In this document: piece by piece, positions 35,001 through 42,472 of the stretch
How positions within the stretch are numbered: the first letter of the stretch is position 1
Layout: each line of letters starts with the position of its first letter
DNA from: a virus
DNA length: 64,000 bases
Virus record (IMG/VR): IMGVR_UViG_3300042465_009257
Span: 109,359-173,358 of that record
Direction: 5' to 3' (one strand)
Notes under the pieces: generated by a model
What the model was told of the DNA's origin: nothing
What the model saw: the letters and a program-made list of their open reading frames with translations, nothing else
Databases searched by the model: none
Made by a program: the position numbers and the translations under genes

Positions 35001-35849
35001 TTAAAATTTCACAACTAAATCTTGATCTGAAAATATTGGCCGAATCAATTTGTTTCCAATACAATCTAAATCATTAATTTTGAAATCACCTTTATTTAAA
35101 AAGAAATAAATATCTGAGAAGACATTAAATTTCGCCGCAGATTTAGGCAGTTCCGATAACGCGATAAATACAGAATCTCCTCCATTCCCAGAAATCGACA
35201 GATTTGAAAATCGATTGTAGTTTGAATGTCTCATAAAAATTCCTTCCTTTTTATTCCCATTAATAGAGCTATAAAGAATAGTATTCTTATCAAAATTTAA
35301 GTCTAAGCTAATCCCTGCGGCCTCATTCTGCGTAGATTCTAAATTATATAATAAACATCCTTCTGATTCATAACCTGCGACTCCATCGAAAAAGTTTTCG
35401 CTGAATACTGAGTTTAGTACAGCAACCCGCCGCGAACCTCTTTCTAAAACCAAGCCGCCCGACCGGCAATTCCGTACCGAGACATTGCTTATAATCACAT
35501 TGTCAGCGTTTCTCACGGAAATTCCGTTATTCCTAATATGGCCGCGCTTTTCAATTTCAAATTGCTGATTGGCTTTATTTCCATCTATCTCAACACCATA
35601 GATAAAAATGTCACGGCTGACCGTGGGAAAATCTTCGTCCGACCCCGCAATTATGACTGGGCAATTCGCGCCGCTTTCAAGGTAAAGTGTGGAGTTATCG
35701 CCGATCAAACTCTGTCCGGATTTCAGGATAATAGGAGTTTTGACGATGGTTACTCCGGGTGGAAGAAAAATTGTATTTGCGTCTGCGCCTACAGGCTTAT
35801 AAGACGGGAACAGGCAAAAAATAAGAATAGCTACAATGGAGGCTTTCAT
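35001..35849 (-). CDS. Secreted right-handed beta-helix protein (282 aa)
   Basis: A signal peptide (MKASIVAILIFCLFPSYKPV, then GAD) precedes a parallel beta-helix: TIFLPPGVTIVKTPIILKSG, then GISVRNADNVIISNVSVRNC, GLVLERGSRRVAVLNSVFSE, GISLDLNFDKNTILYSSING and so on. This is the NosD/pectate-lyase-like form with asparagine ladders. It is encoded between a homing nuclease and the head module, next to the lysis genes, not among the fibres. A secreted glycan-binding or glycan-cleaving enzyme released before or at lysis is a plausible role; the active site is not evident. Confidence 0.6.
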   Translation of the reverse strand: MKASIVAILIFCLFPSYKPVGADANTIFLPPGVTIVKTPIILKSGQSLIGDNSTLYLESGANCPVIIAGSDEDFPTVSRDIFIYGVEIDGNKANQQFEIEKRGHIRNNGISVRNADNVIISNVSVRNCRSGGLVLERGSRRVAVLNSVFSENFFDGVAGYESEGCLLYNLESTQNEAAGISLDLNFDKNTILYSSINGNKKEGIFMRHSNYNRFSNLSISGNGGDSVFIALSELPKSAAKFNVFSDIYFFLNKGDFKINDLDCIGNKLIRPIFSDQDLVVKF

Positions 35850-37123
35850 GATGTTATTTTAATTTTAGATATCAGAGTCCATTTTTTATAATGGTTCGCA
35901 TTGTCACACACAATTCTTCTTAACCCCTGATAGTTAAGATTGTGGTCTTTAGCGAATTGATAAACATTTTCAAATTCATATTCTTTTCCCTCTGGAGATC
36001 TGACTTTGAATAAAAACCTATTGCCGTTCTTACCCAAAAACCAACCAGATAAAGAGTCTATTTCCTTGGAAATAAGAAGTCTTAAATCAGATGAATTAAG
36101 CCCATGATCCAAGGAAAATTTATCAATATTGTCAACTCTAAAGGATATCTTATCTGGTGACGTAACATACTTTTTCATAACAATTTCTGCTCCTGCGATT
36201 CTTGTCCATCCATCAATAACATTAATTTTTCCTTCAAAGAGATGGTAAATACTTCTCCATGGCACATCATACTCTTCCGCAAACTTAATAATAGATTCAA
36301 ACTTAACTACACCAAAACTATCTTTAAATAGGGAAAACTGATTTCTGGGGATTTCAATTCCTGGTAATGTCCACCCCTTAGCTTCCATGAAAGTAGATTT
36401 TAACACTGAAGTGACAGAAACGGGACTTAAATGGTTTTCTTTGCAAAATTTTCTAATATTCGAAAATGAATGAATTCTTCCATCAGGCGACTTTAATTTA
36501 TAAATTGGAATATCAGTTTCTGGTAGACTCCATCCCTTATGTTTCTTTCTTACCCCACTTATGACTGAATTAACTTTAGATTCGATAAGTCCGTGAATTT
36601 GAGAAAAACGACGAACGCTTGTAGAAAACTCATGAATTTTTCCTTCTGGATCTTTTAATTTAATTGTAGATCCACCTCTTCTTTCCATCGCTCGAAGATC
36701 ACACTCCTCTTGAGTAAGAATTTTTCCATATCCCGCAGAATATGTTGATCTACACAAATTCATTCCATTGCCTGTCCAAGGAAATGGCTGTAGCAAATCA
36801 AGGTAAGTTTGTTCAACTGTTGTTACCGCTTCTGGATTTTGAATAGATTCAAGAAGATACCAAGCGAAGCTAGAACCATATTTTTCATACTCAGCCTGAA
36901 GAACACGATTCTCATGCTTTTTATTTTTTAGCAAGCGTATATGATTTCTCAATCTTTTTTTAATATTAGTAGAACTTCCAATATAGACTCTTCCAGTTTT
37001 AACTGACAGGCAAGCATAAACTCCGCACATACAAGTTTTAAGAAAACCCTCTTTAAAAATATCGAAACCTTCTGCTATTAATAGCACAGGTTCAATTTCA
37101 ATGTCCATTAAATCAAATATCAT
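35846..37123 (-). CDS. GIY-YIG homing endonuclease with tandem DNA-binding repeats (425 aa)
   Basis: Residues ~32-125 are a GIY-YIG nuclease: CGVYACLSVKTGRVYIGSS (GVY...VYIG), an arginine helix (NIKKRLRNHIRLLKNKKHEN) and the catalytic Glu in AVTTVEQTYLDL. After that come about five repeats of ~50 residues with the pattern (D/S)PxGxxHxFxxxxxFxxxHxL, then V(L)xGxxxxxKGWxLP, typical of NUMOD-type DNA-binding segments of free-standing homing nucleases. Its start overlaps the lysozyme stop (TAATG) and its end overlaps the beta-helix gene. It is inserted without breaking a gene. Confidence 0.8.
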   Translation of the reverse strand: MIFDLMDIEIEPVLLIAEGFDIFKEGFLKTCMCGVYACLSVKTGRVYIGSSTNIKKRLRNHIRLLKNKKHENRVLQAEYEKYGSSFAWYLLESIQNPEAVTTVEQTYLDLLQPFPWTGNGMNLCRSTYSAGYGKILTQEECDLRAMERRGGSTIKLKDPEGKIHEFSTSVRRFSQIHGLIESKVNSVISGVRKKHKGWSLPETDIPIYKLKSPDGRIHSFSNIRKFCKENHLSPVSVTSVLKSTFMEAKGWTLPGIEIPRNQFSLFKDSFGVVKFESIIKFAEEYDVPWRSIYHLFEGKINVIDGWTRIAGAEIVMKKYVTSPDKISFRVDNIDKFSLDHGLNSSDLRLLISKEIDSLSGWFLGKNGNRFLFKVRSPEGKEYEFENVYQFAKDHNLNYQGLRRIVCDNANHYKKWTLISKIKITS

Positions 37124-37773
37124 TAACCTTTTTTAAATAAAGCTGCTTCAGCACGGCGACGACGACGTAAACCAGGGTGTCCGCTTTGAGGGTCATCGCT
37201 CGGCCAGACCCGTTGCATAGCTAAAAACTGAGTCGTGATTTTATCAACCTTTTCCCCCAAATCAATATTAGATTTAAGGATTGTAGCTATATTTTTCATT
37301 TCTACCCTACGTGAACCTTCTAATAGAGTTCCGCGATTAAAAACTAAACTTGTCAAAACTCCACGCTGATTAGGAGTCAGAAGCTCAAGGCCAGGAAAAG
37401 TGTCATAAGCTTTTTTCGTCCATTTCGGAACAATGCATCTATCAAAGACTTCCCGCGCCTGAATTTTTGTGATTGGAGTAATTCCACGAAAACGAGATTC
37501 AATAGCCTCTGCCGCCGCCCCTTTTTTCCCAATAGCAGTTAAAAGTAAATTAAAATCCTGTAGAGATAAATGCTGCTTCCAATAGTCTGTAAATTCTGCT
37601 ACTGTAGTATAACCTAAATCTACTCCATATCCTAAAGTAATTCCAGAGTCGCCAGGGGGTCTCTTCCAAGGTTGGTCGATTCCTTCAAATTCTAAAATGA
37701 GATCAATTGATTCTTTTCCGATTATCATAGTTTTTTCTTTGCGCGAAAATAGATTATTAAGCCACTTCCACAT
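37123..37773 (-). CDS. Endolysin, T4-type lysozyme family (GH24-like, 216 aa)
   Basis: The core LILEFEGIDQPWKRPPGDSG followed by ITLGYGVDLGY shows the Glu...Asp...Thr arrangement and G(Y)GVDLG turn of GH24-like lysozymes (E near residue 30, D near 42, T near 46). Residues ~130-150 (TPNQRGVLTSLVFNRG) are the second conserved block with N-R-G. About 16 residues of N-terminal extension precede MIIGKESIDLILE. It cleaves peptidoglycan at lysis. Neighbouring spanin- and holin-like genes complete a lysis cassette. Confidence 0.75.
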   Translation of the reverse strand: MWKWLNNLFSRKEKTMIIGKESIDLILEFEGIDQPWKRPPGDSGITLGYGVDLGYTTVAEFTDYWKQHLSLQDFNLLLTAIGKKGAAAEAIESRFRGITPITKIQAREVFDRCIVPKWTKKAYDTFPGLELLTPNQRGVLTSLVFNRGTLLEGSRRVEMKNIATILKSNIDLGEKVDKITTQFLAMQRVWPSDDPQSGHPGLRRRRRAEAALFKKG

Positions 37774-37786
37774 AATTTTTAATTAG

Positions 37787-38161
37787 TTATCGAACTCCCG
37801 CTTTAAATTTATCAGATAAAACGACAAAATGAACTGCTGCTTCCGAAGTCAGATAAATTTTGCCGCTTGGTTCAATGGTTACGCCCTCGCCAGATAGAAT
37901 CGGCGGAATTTCCTTTGTGCCTAATAGAGCAACAAGAGATTCATATCTCGTTAAAGCCTTATTGGTAATAAGAAATCCTTTTCCTTCCACGTATTCAATA
38001 ATGCCAGAGTTCTGGGTATTCTCGTCCCAAGAGGGTTGTTCCTCTACAATACGTGGTGGAATAATCGTTTTAATATCCGCCGCTTTACAAGCGACAAAAA
38101 CGAAACTAGCCAGAAACGCGAATACGCAATTGATCCAAAGCTTCTTGTTTTTGTTTTTCAT
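37787..38161 (-). CDS. Lipoprotein, putative o-spanin (124 aa)
   Basis: The N-terminus KLWINCVFAFLASFVFVACK is a lipoprotein signal with lipobox VFVAC. The mature part begins with a proline-containing stretch (IKTIIPPRIVEEQPSWDENT). The start codon lies within the 3' end of the small i-spanin-like gene (56-nt overlap), the same arrangement as Rz/Rz1. Outer-membrane o-spanins are lipoproteins that join with an inner-membrane partner to fuse the two membranes at lysis. It is longer than usual Rz1 proteins, so the assignment is moderate. Confidence 0.5.
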   Translation of the reverse strand: MKNKNKKLWINCVFAFLASFVFVACKAADIKTIIPPRIVEEQPSWDENTQNSGIIEYVEGKGFLITNKALTRYESLVALLGTKEIPPILSGEGVTIEPSGKIYLTSEAAVHFVVLSDKFKAGVR

Positions 38162-38357
38162 TTCCAGTATTGATTATTTTGACAAGATTTTCTGCGCTGT
38201 CCTTGGCCTTAATATCCTCTATTTGTTCTGCACGTTTAACTTGTTCATCTGTATTCTTCTTTTTAAACTCTTCTACTTTGAGATCCTCTTTCGATTTTCT
38301 AATTCCAAAAAATTTATCAATAATAGAGAGAACGGCGGCAACGATACTAGTCCACAT
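38106..38357 (-). CDS. Putative i-spanin (83 aa)
   Basis: A hydrophobic N-terminal helix (MWTSIVAAVLSIIDKFFGI) is followed by a long charged helix with coiled-coil features (EEFKKKNTDEQVKRAEQIED...). This is the layout of inner-membrane spanins of the Rz type. The stop is TAG at 38108-38106. The 3' end overlaps the start of the lipoprotein gene in another frame, as in Rz/Rz1 pairs. It lies between a lipoprotein and the lysozyme in the lysis cassette. Confidence 0.5.
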   Translation of the reverse strand: MWTSIVAAVLSIIDKFFGIRKSKEDLKVEEFKKKNTDEQVKRAEQIEDIKAKDSAENLVKIINTGNEKQKQEALDQLRIRVSG

Positions 38358-38360
38358 GAA

Positions 38361-38792
38361 TTAAATATATTTTTGAGAAGAAAGGCTTAAGCCAAGCGCA
38401 ATTTCATTAATTAGCTTTGCAGCTTTTACTACATCGTCATCAGAAAGTCCCTTGGTTGTGGATTCATAATAACTCCCCAAGGTCGCGGCAAGTACAACCC
38501 AATGGGGTTTATCAGGAAGACTATTCATAACAAACTGTTCCAAATCTTCACGGGTTGGCTTTGCGTCAAAAGTGATGCCCTTAAGTTTTTCAGAAAGATT
38601 AAAAACAATCCTAGCTTTTTCGATGCGATCTTCGTCAGATACAGCTTTTTCAAAGATTACAGAAGAAATTAATGCCGCAGTAGGAGCAACGAGAATTTGA
38701 TTATCGGTGACAGAGTCAATGACCTTACGGTAGGTCGTGCAAGAAGTAAATAAAAGTGAGGTCGCTAGTGCGGCGAGGATTGCGGTTTTCAT
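38361..38792 (-). CDS. Lipoprotein of the lysis cassette (143 aa)
   Basis: The start MKTAILAALATSLLFTSCTT is a lipoprotein signal with lipobox LFTSC. The mature chain is helical and ends in ALGLSLSSQKYI. It could take part in outer-membrane disruption or be a superinfection-exclusion lipoprotein. No family recognised. It is placed between the holin-like gene and the spanin-like pair, with gaps of 3-4 nt, so it is transcribed with them from the promoter at 39135-39161. Confidence 0.55.
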   Translation of the reverse strand: MKTAILAALATSLLFTSCTTYRKVIDSVTDNQILVAPTAALISSVIFEKAVSDEDRIEKARIVFNLSEKLKGITFDAKPTREDLEQFVMNSLPDKPHWVVLAATLGSYYESTTKGLSDDDVVKAAKLINEIALGLSLSSQKYI

Positions 38793-38796
38793 ATAA

Positions 38797-39124
38797 TTAA
38801 TTAATCTTTTTCTGGTTTACGTCCGATTCATCAGACATTAATTCCTTCTTACCTTCTGGTTGATTTTCAGTAAGTACTTCTTTGATTACATCTTTTTCTA
38901 CTAAAGTCTCTGGGCGAGATTGAGCGGCGAAGAAAAGACCGGCTGCGAGACTCATCTCTTTTAAGAAATTAGCCATCCCTACGAGGAAAGTAGCGACATC
39001 TGGACCGAGAAAAGCTACAGACCCAGGATTGTTTGAAATCGAGTATGAGAGTAAAGCCACTAATCCGCACCACGATGTTAATGGATCACGCCGAAAGTTT
39101 GTCAGAAATTTAGTTAGAGACTCC
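38797..39124 (-). CDS. Putative holin (about 108 aa)
   Basis: I chose the ATG at 39124 (MESLTKFLTNFRRDPLTSW) because the late promoter at 39135-39161 lies inside the longer reading. Two hydrophobic segments are visible (residues ~17-40, CGLVALLSYSIS, and ~48-73, VATFLVGMANFLKEMSLAAG plus LFFAA), followed by a charged C-terminal tail (residues ~78-108). Two membrane segments plus a charged tail are holin-like. It is the first gene of the lysis cassette. Confidence 0.55.
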
Positions 39125-39130
39125 ATAATT

Positions 39131-39328
39131 CTAGTTACAATAGTTTTTCGATTTAGGGAAATTATATTCACTCGGGGTATATATTGACCACCCTTTATAA
39201 AATTTCCGGTATCCGTTTAACATCCGTTTAAAAGGAGATTGAATTAAGAAGTGCGTTTTGCAAAACTCGTCAACATTTGAAACTAAAAATAAAATTCCCT
39301 TCGGACTGTGTAAAATTATAGATTTCAT
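39131..39328 (-). CDS. Single homing-nuclease DNA-binding repeat (65 aa, fragment)
   Basis: The product matches one repeat unit of the neighbouring GIY-YIG nucleases: ILHSPKGILFLVSNVDEFCK, then MLNGYRKFYKGWSIYTPSE. It has no nuclease domain. It starts right after the 39331-40461 nuclease (2-nt gap) and ends at TAG. Its 3' end contains the late promoter of the lysis cassette. It is most likely a degenerated remnant of a homing nuclease, or the separated tail of the nuclease before it. Confidence 0.6.
   Translation of the reverse strand: MKSIILHSPKGILFLVSNVDEFCKTHFLIQSPFKRMLNGYRKFYKGWSIYTPSEYNFPKSKNYCN
39135..39161 (-). promoter_or_regulatory. Phage late promoter of the lysis cassette
   Basis: AATTTCC and TGTAAC are separated by 17 bp; it is inside the coding end of the 65-aa fragment. 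The predicted leader to the holin ATG is about 3 nt. Confidence 0.7.
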
Positions 39329-39330
39329 TA

Positions 39331-40461
39331 TTAATTATTTGAAAATTCAGACACTTTGAATCTATTAATTTCACTTAAAGTTGAAGAAAAACCTTTATGT
39401 TCTTTGTGAGAGCCATTAAAAATTTTAGCTAAATTTGATAGTGTTATATCGTTCTCTTCGCAAAAATGATAACGATTTTTAATCTTTACGAAATGCCCCT
39501 CCGAAGAAATTAAATACTCTGGATCGCTTGAAAGTTTCCACCCCTTATAAATTTTTACCTTGCCGTTTAAGACATTTAAAAGAGAACTACACACTAAATT
39601 ATGACGTTTTGCAAATTCTACGTTGTTGACAACTTTTAAAAGCTCTCCGTCAGGGCTTTCTATCCACGGATAAGAAGATTCTGGAAGAGGATTACCCCCT
39701 TTTAAGAACCAGCCACGGAATGAATCTCTTTTCCCTTTAAGTAAATCGTATACCTTATCTTTATGAAGCTTATATTTTTTAATAAAATCGCTTGCGACTG
39801 GCACACTGACCTCTTCACCAGTTGGAGAAACTAAAACAGGGATAGCTTGAAATTCTGATTCTGGTAATGTCCACCCACGATGGCTTTTTATCGAGCCGTT
39901 TGTTAAGTGAGATATTCCATTAGAAGAAATCCCGTGCTTGGAAGCAAAATTCTTAAATGATCCTGAAAATTCATGAGTGACTCCATTTGGGTCCCTAATC
40001 TTTACGGGGTCTAGACTCCCCCTCTTTTTTTGAAGGTAATCCAAACCTCTTTCCCTTTGTCTTGTTTTACCAGCAACCGTGCATATGTTAAATCCAGTCC
40101 CTTCGAATGGCAATAAAACGTCTAAAAATATCTGCTCCAAAGAAAATAGTTCATCTTTATCCTCGACTCGCACTAAAGCGTACCATACAAAAGAATCATT
40201 GCCATATTTGTTATAAGATCGTTGAAGGTAGGAATTACCATGAATATTCTTCCCCAAGAGTCTTTTATGACCATTTATCCTGCGTCTAATATCTGCGGAA
40301 CTCCCTATGTAAAATTTTCCATTTCCTTTACAGTAGGCTGCATACACTGCCATAAAAGTTCCGGAAGCTCTTTTCAAAAAGTCTTCTGAATCAGATAAAA
40401 TAACAAAAGGGTCTACCTCTAATGTTATTTGGTTCCAAAAATTAAAAACCTCGTTATTCAT
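39331..40461 (-). CDS. GIY-YIG homing endonuclease with DNA-binding repeats (376 aa)
   Basis: The nuclease domain (residues ~36-130) has AVYAAYCKGNGKFYIGSSAD, RRRINGHKRLLGKN and ELFSLEQIFLDVLLPF with the catalytic Glu. It is followed by about four to five repeats of the type DPNGVTHEFSGSFKNFASKH and KSHRGWTLPE. It is homologous to the 35846-37123 nuclease, including a short N-terminal extension. It lies between portal and lysis genes as a free-standing element. Confidence 0.8.
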   Translation of the reverse strand: MNNEVFNFWNQITLEVDPFVILSDSEDFLKRASGTFMAVYAAYCKGNGKFYIGSSADIRRRINGHKRLLGKNIHGNSYLQRSYNKYGNDSFVWYALVRVEDKDELFSLEQIFLDVLLPFEGTGFNICTVAGKTRQRERGLDYLQKKRGSLDPVKIRDPNGVTHEFSGSFKNFASKHGISSNGISHLTNGSIKSHRGWTLPESEFQAIPVLVSPTGEEVSVPVASDFIKKYKLHKDKVYDLLKGKRDSFRGWFLKGGNPLPESSYPWIESPDGELLKVVNNVEFAKRHNLVCSSLLNVLNGKVKIYKGWKLSSDPEYLISSEGHFVKIKNRYHFCEENDITLSNLAKIFNGSHKEHKGFSSTLSEINRFKVSEFSNN

Positions 40462-40489
40462 ATTTCACCGTTAATTTTCAGAAATAAGA

Positions 40490-42400
40490 CTATTCACCCA
40501 TACCATGGAAAAGAATCGTTGCTGCGGTCAAATCTAACTCGTGATCCTCCATTAATTCGCAAATTTTGTTATATTGAGTGCCAGAGTAATCGAAACTCAA
40601 CGGGCTCTCAACGTAATTGGCGACAACTCCTCCAATCCACCTATCAATCGGCTCAATAGACATGATTCGCTCCCACATGGAATCTACCAGTTTTTTATGA
40701 TTCTGGCTTAGACGGGTAATAGAATTCTTCTCCTTGTAAATGGAGCCAACCATATTTGCCAATTCCTGCATTTTCGGCATATTCTCTTTGATTTTTGCCA
40801 AGCTTGCCTTTCCTTGTGGGGAAATAGTATTCTTGCTCTTTGGCGCAGTAGTTCCAGTTGGGCGACCAGCTTCGGCTTTGTTCCCGATTAGAGGTTCATA
40901 AATTTTATCTTTTTTCTGCGCTTTAAATACCTTTTGATTCTCCAAGGACTCTTCCTCAATGGGGAGGTGGTTGGTTTCGTAAGCATTGAATAGTTCTTTT
41001 GGCGTCAAAGCTCCGAGTTCATAGAGTCGGTTGTAGAGTTTCTTGCTTTCGTTCAGGGACTCCAAGGTGACCTCTTCAAATCGTGGCATTGGGGTTTCTT
41101 TAAAACCCATCTCCTCAGCAATTAACTTCATTTCAGGATAAAGGAAGTATTGGATGAATGATTCCCTTGCCTGTGATAAAAGCTCAAGATAAATCTTTGT
41201 TTTAGTTTGACCTGTGGCGAAATTCTCATCAGAACCCATGATATCATTCATTCCGTTCAGGATTTCTTTGTCCACGTTTACATACTTCTCATTTCCGAAA
41301 ATCTCGTTCAATTTAGGAATAACAAATTGAGCTTGGGCACTATAATCTGCGAAAAGAACTCTTCCTACGCTTTGGGCGGAAAAAAGATTAGCCATGCCTT
41401 CAAGCAATTGACGATTCTTCTTGCCTTCTCTTTTTTCATCCCCCGCCGTAATCAAAAGAATGCAGTAATCCGCCGAGGCCGCGACCTTCTCTTCCGAGGA
41501 GCGGAGAATTTGCTTAAAGTTAATCGATTTAAGAACTCCAAAATAAGGAGGGACAGCCATTGGCTCATAAGACTGTTTAGCATTGAACGCCAAACGCAAA
41601 CGGTCCATTTCCAATTTAATTACTGGTTGCTGACCAGTTGAAATTGCTTTTTTAGATTGTTCGTCCAGCCCGCTAAAAATGTCCTTATCATGCTGGGTTG
41701 TTCCATTCTTAAGCATCTCAACTTCATAAGGATTAAGCACTTTACCATATTCCTGTCCAGAAAAAACAGAAGATCCAATGCCGCGAACATCGACAGGATT
41801 AATGATGATATACTTGAGAGGAATTTTGCGGGCCTTGGCGATAGCTTCCTTTTCTCCCGCCACAGCGAGTTTTTTTACTTCAGATAATTTAATCTCTCCA
41901 TCAAAACGATAAACTAAAACATTTCCTGAACGGAACCACTCCAGAAAGAATTGATTTGCAATATCCCAGATATTTACCTTTTGTGCCCACTCATCAAAAA
42001 ATTTAATTATTTTTTTATCCTTACCCATGAAGTGAATCGGAGTATTGGATAGATAAGACTGCATCAAAATTGGATTGCGGAAAGAAGGAAAAGAATAAAA
42101 TGCTTTTTGGCATAATTCAATACTTTCGTGTGAGCCGATTCCACAGCGGTCATAAGAAAACGGATTGGCCGAATTTAAGATATGGAAATACTGGCTGGTT
42201 TCCGATTTATAAACTTGATTATCATAGCTTTCTGGGTTAACTCGGGAGATGCTGGCCTTTACCTCGTAGCCCTGCTTATTGAGAACCTCACTATTGATCA
42301 TTGCCCCGGCGCATAACTCATCCTCCCCTTTCCCAAAAATTTCGAGGACTACGCCTCTTGTATCTTTTTCACGCGGCTTATTAGGGTTGAGTCTGGACAT
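40490..42400 (-). CDS. Portal protein (636 aa)
   Basis: Size, position directly behind the large terminase, and sequence character fit a portal: an N-terminal region with GIGSHESIELCQKAFYSFPS, a central WFRSGNVLVYRFDGEI typical of portal clip/wing regions, the helix-rich stem (EEKVAASADYCILLITAGDE), and a C-terminal segment with AYETNHLPIEEE. Portals form the dodecameric DNA entry ring. The gene ends with TAG, one of few amber stops in the window. Its own late promoter is at 42444-42470. Confidence 0.7.
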   Translation of the reverse strand: MSRLNPNKPREKDTRGVVLEIFGKGEDELCAGAMINSEVLNKQGYEVKASISRVNPESYDNQVYKSETSQYFHILNSANPFSYDRCGIGSHESIELCQKAFYSFPSFRNPILMQSYLSNTPIHFMGKDKKIIKFFDEWAQKVNIWDIANQFFLEWFRSGNVLVYRFDGEIKLSEVKKLAVAGEKEAIAKARKIPLKYIIINPVDVRGIGSSVFSGQEYGKVLNPYEVEMLKNGTTQHDKDIFSGLDEQSKKAISTGQQPVIKLEMDRLRLAFNAKQSYEPMAVPPYFGVLKSINFKQILRSSEEKVAASADYCILLITAGDEKREGKKNRQLLEGMANLFSAQSVGRVLFADYSAQAQFVIPKLNEIFGNEKYVNVDKEILNGMNDIMGSDENFATGQTKTKIYLELLSQARESFIQYFLYPEMKLIAEEMGFKETPMPRFEEVTLESLNESKKLYNRLYELGALTPKELFNAYETNHLPIEEESLENQKVFKAQKKDKIYEPLIGNKAEAGRPTGTTAPKSKNTISPQGKASLAKIKENMPKMQELANMVGSIYKEKNSITRLSQNHKKLVDSMWERIMSIEPIDRWIGGVVANYVESPLSFDYSGTQYNKICELMEDHELDLTAATILFHGMGE

Positions 42401-42443
42401 AATTAGGTAAAATTAGGGATTAAAGTTGAATATCTGCTCTTAA

Positions 42444-42470
42444 TTACAGGATAAAGCGTATTAAAGGAAA
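42444..42470 (-). promoter_or_regulatory. Phage late promoter upstream of portal
   Basis: AATTTTCC and TGTAAT are separated by 17 bp. The predicted leader (about 36 nt) is longer than at other sites. It sits just past the terminase stop codon. Confidence 0.7.
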
Positions 42471-42472
42471 AT

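Noticed and set aside
16261-42400. Genome-wide recoding of TAG as a sense codon
   Set aside because: The amber in the fibre gene suggested it, but several other genes end sensibly at TAG (portal at 40490, 19980-20258, 38106-38357), and no other long gene has internal TAG codons.
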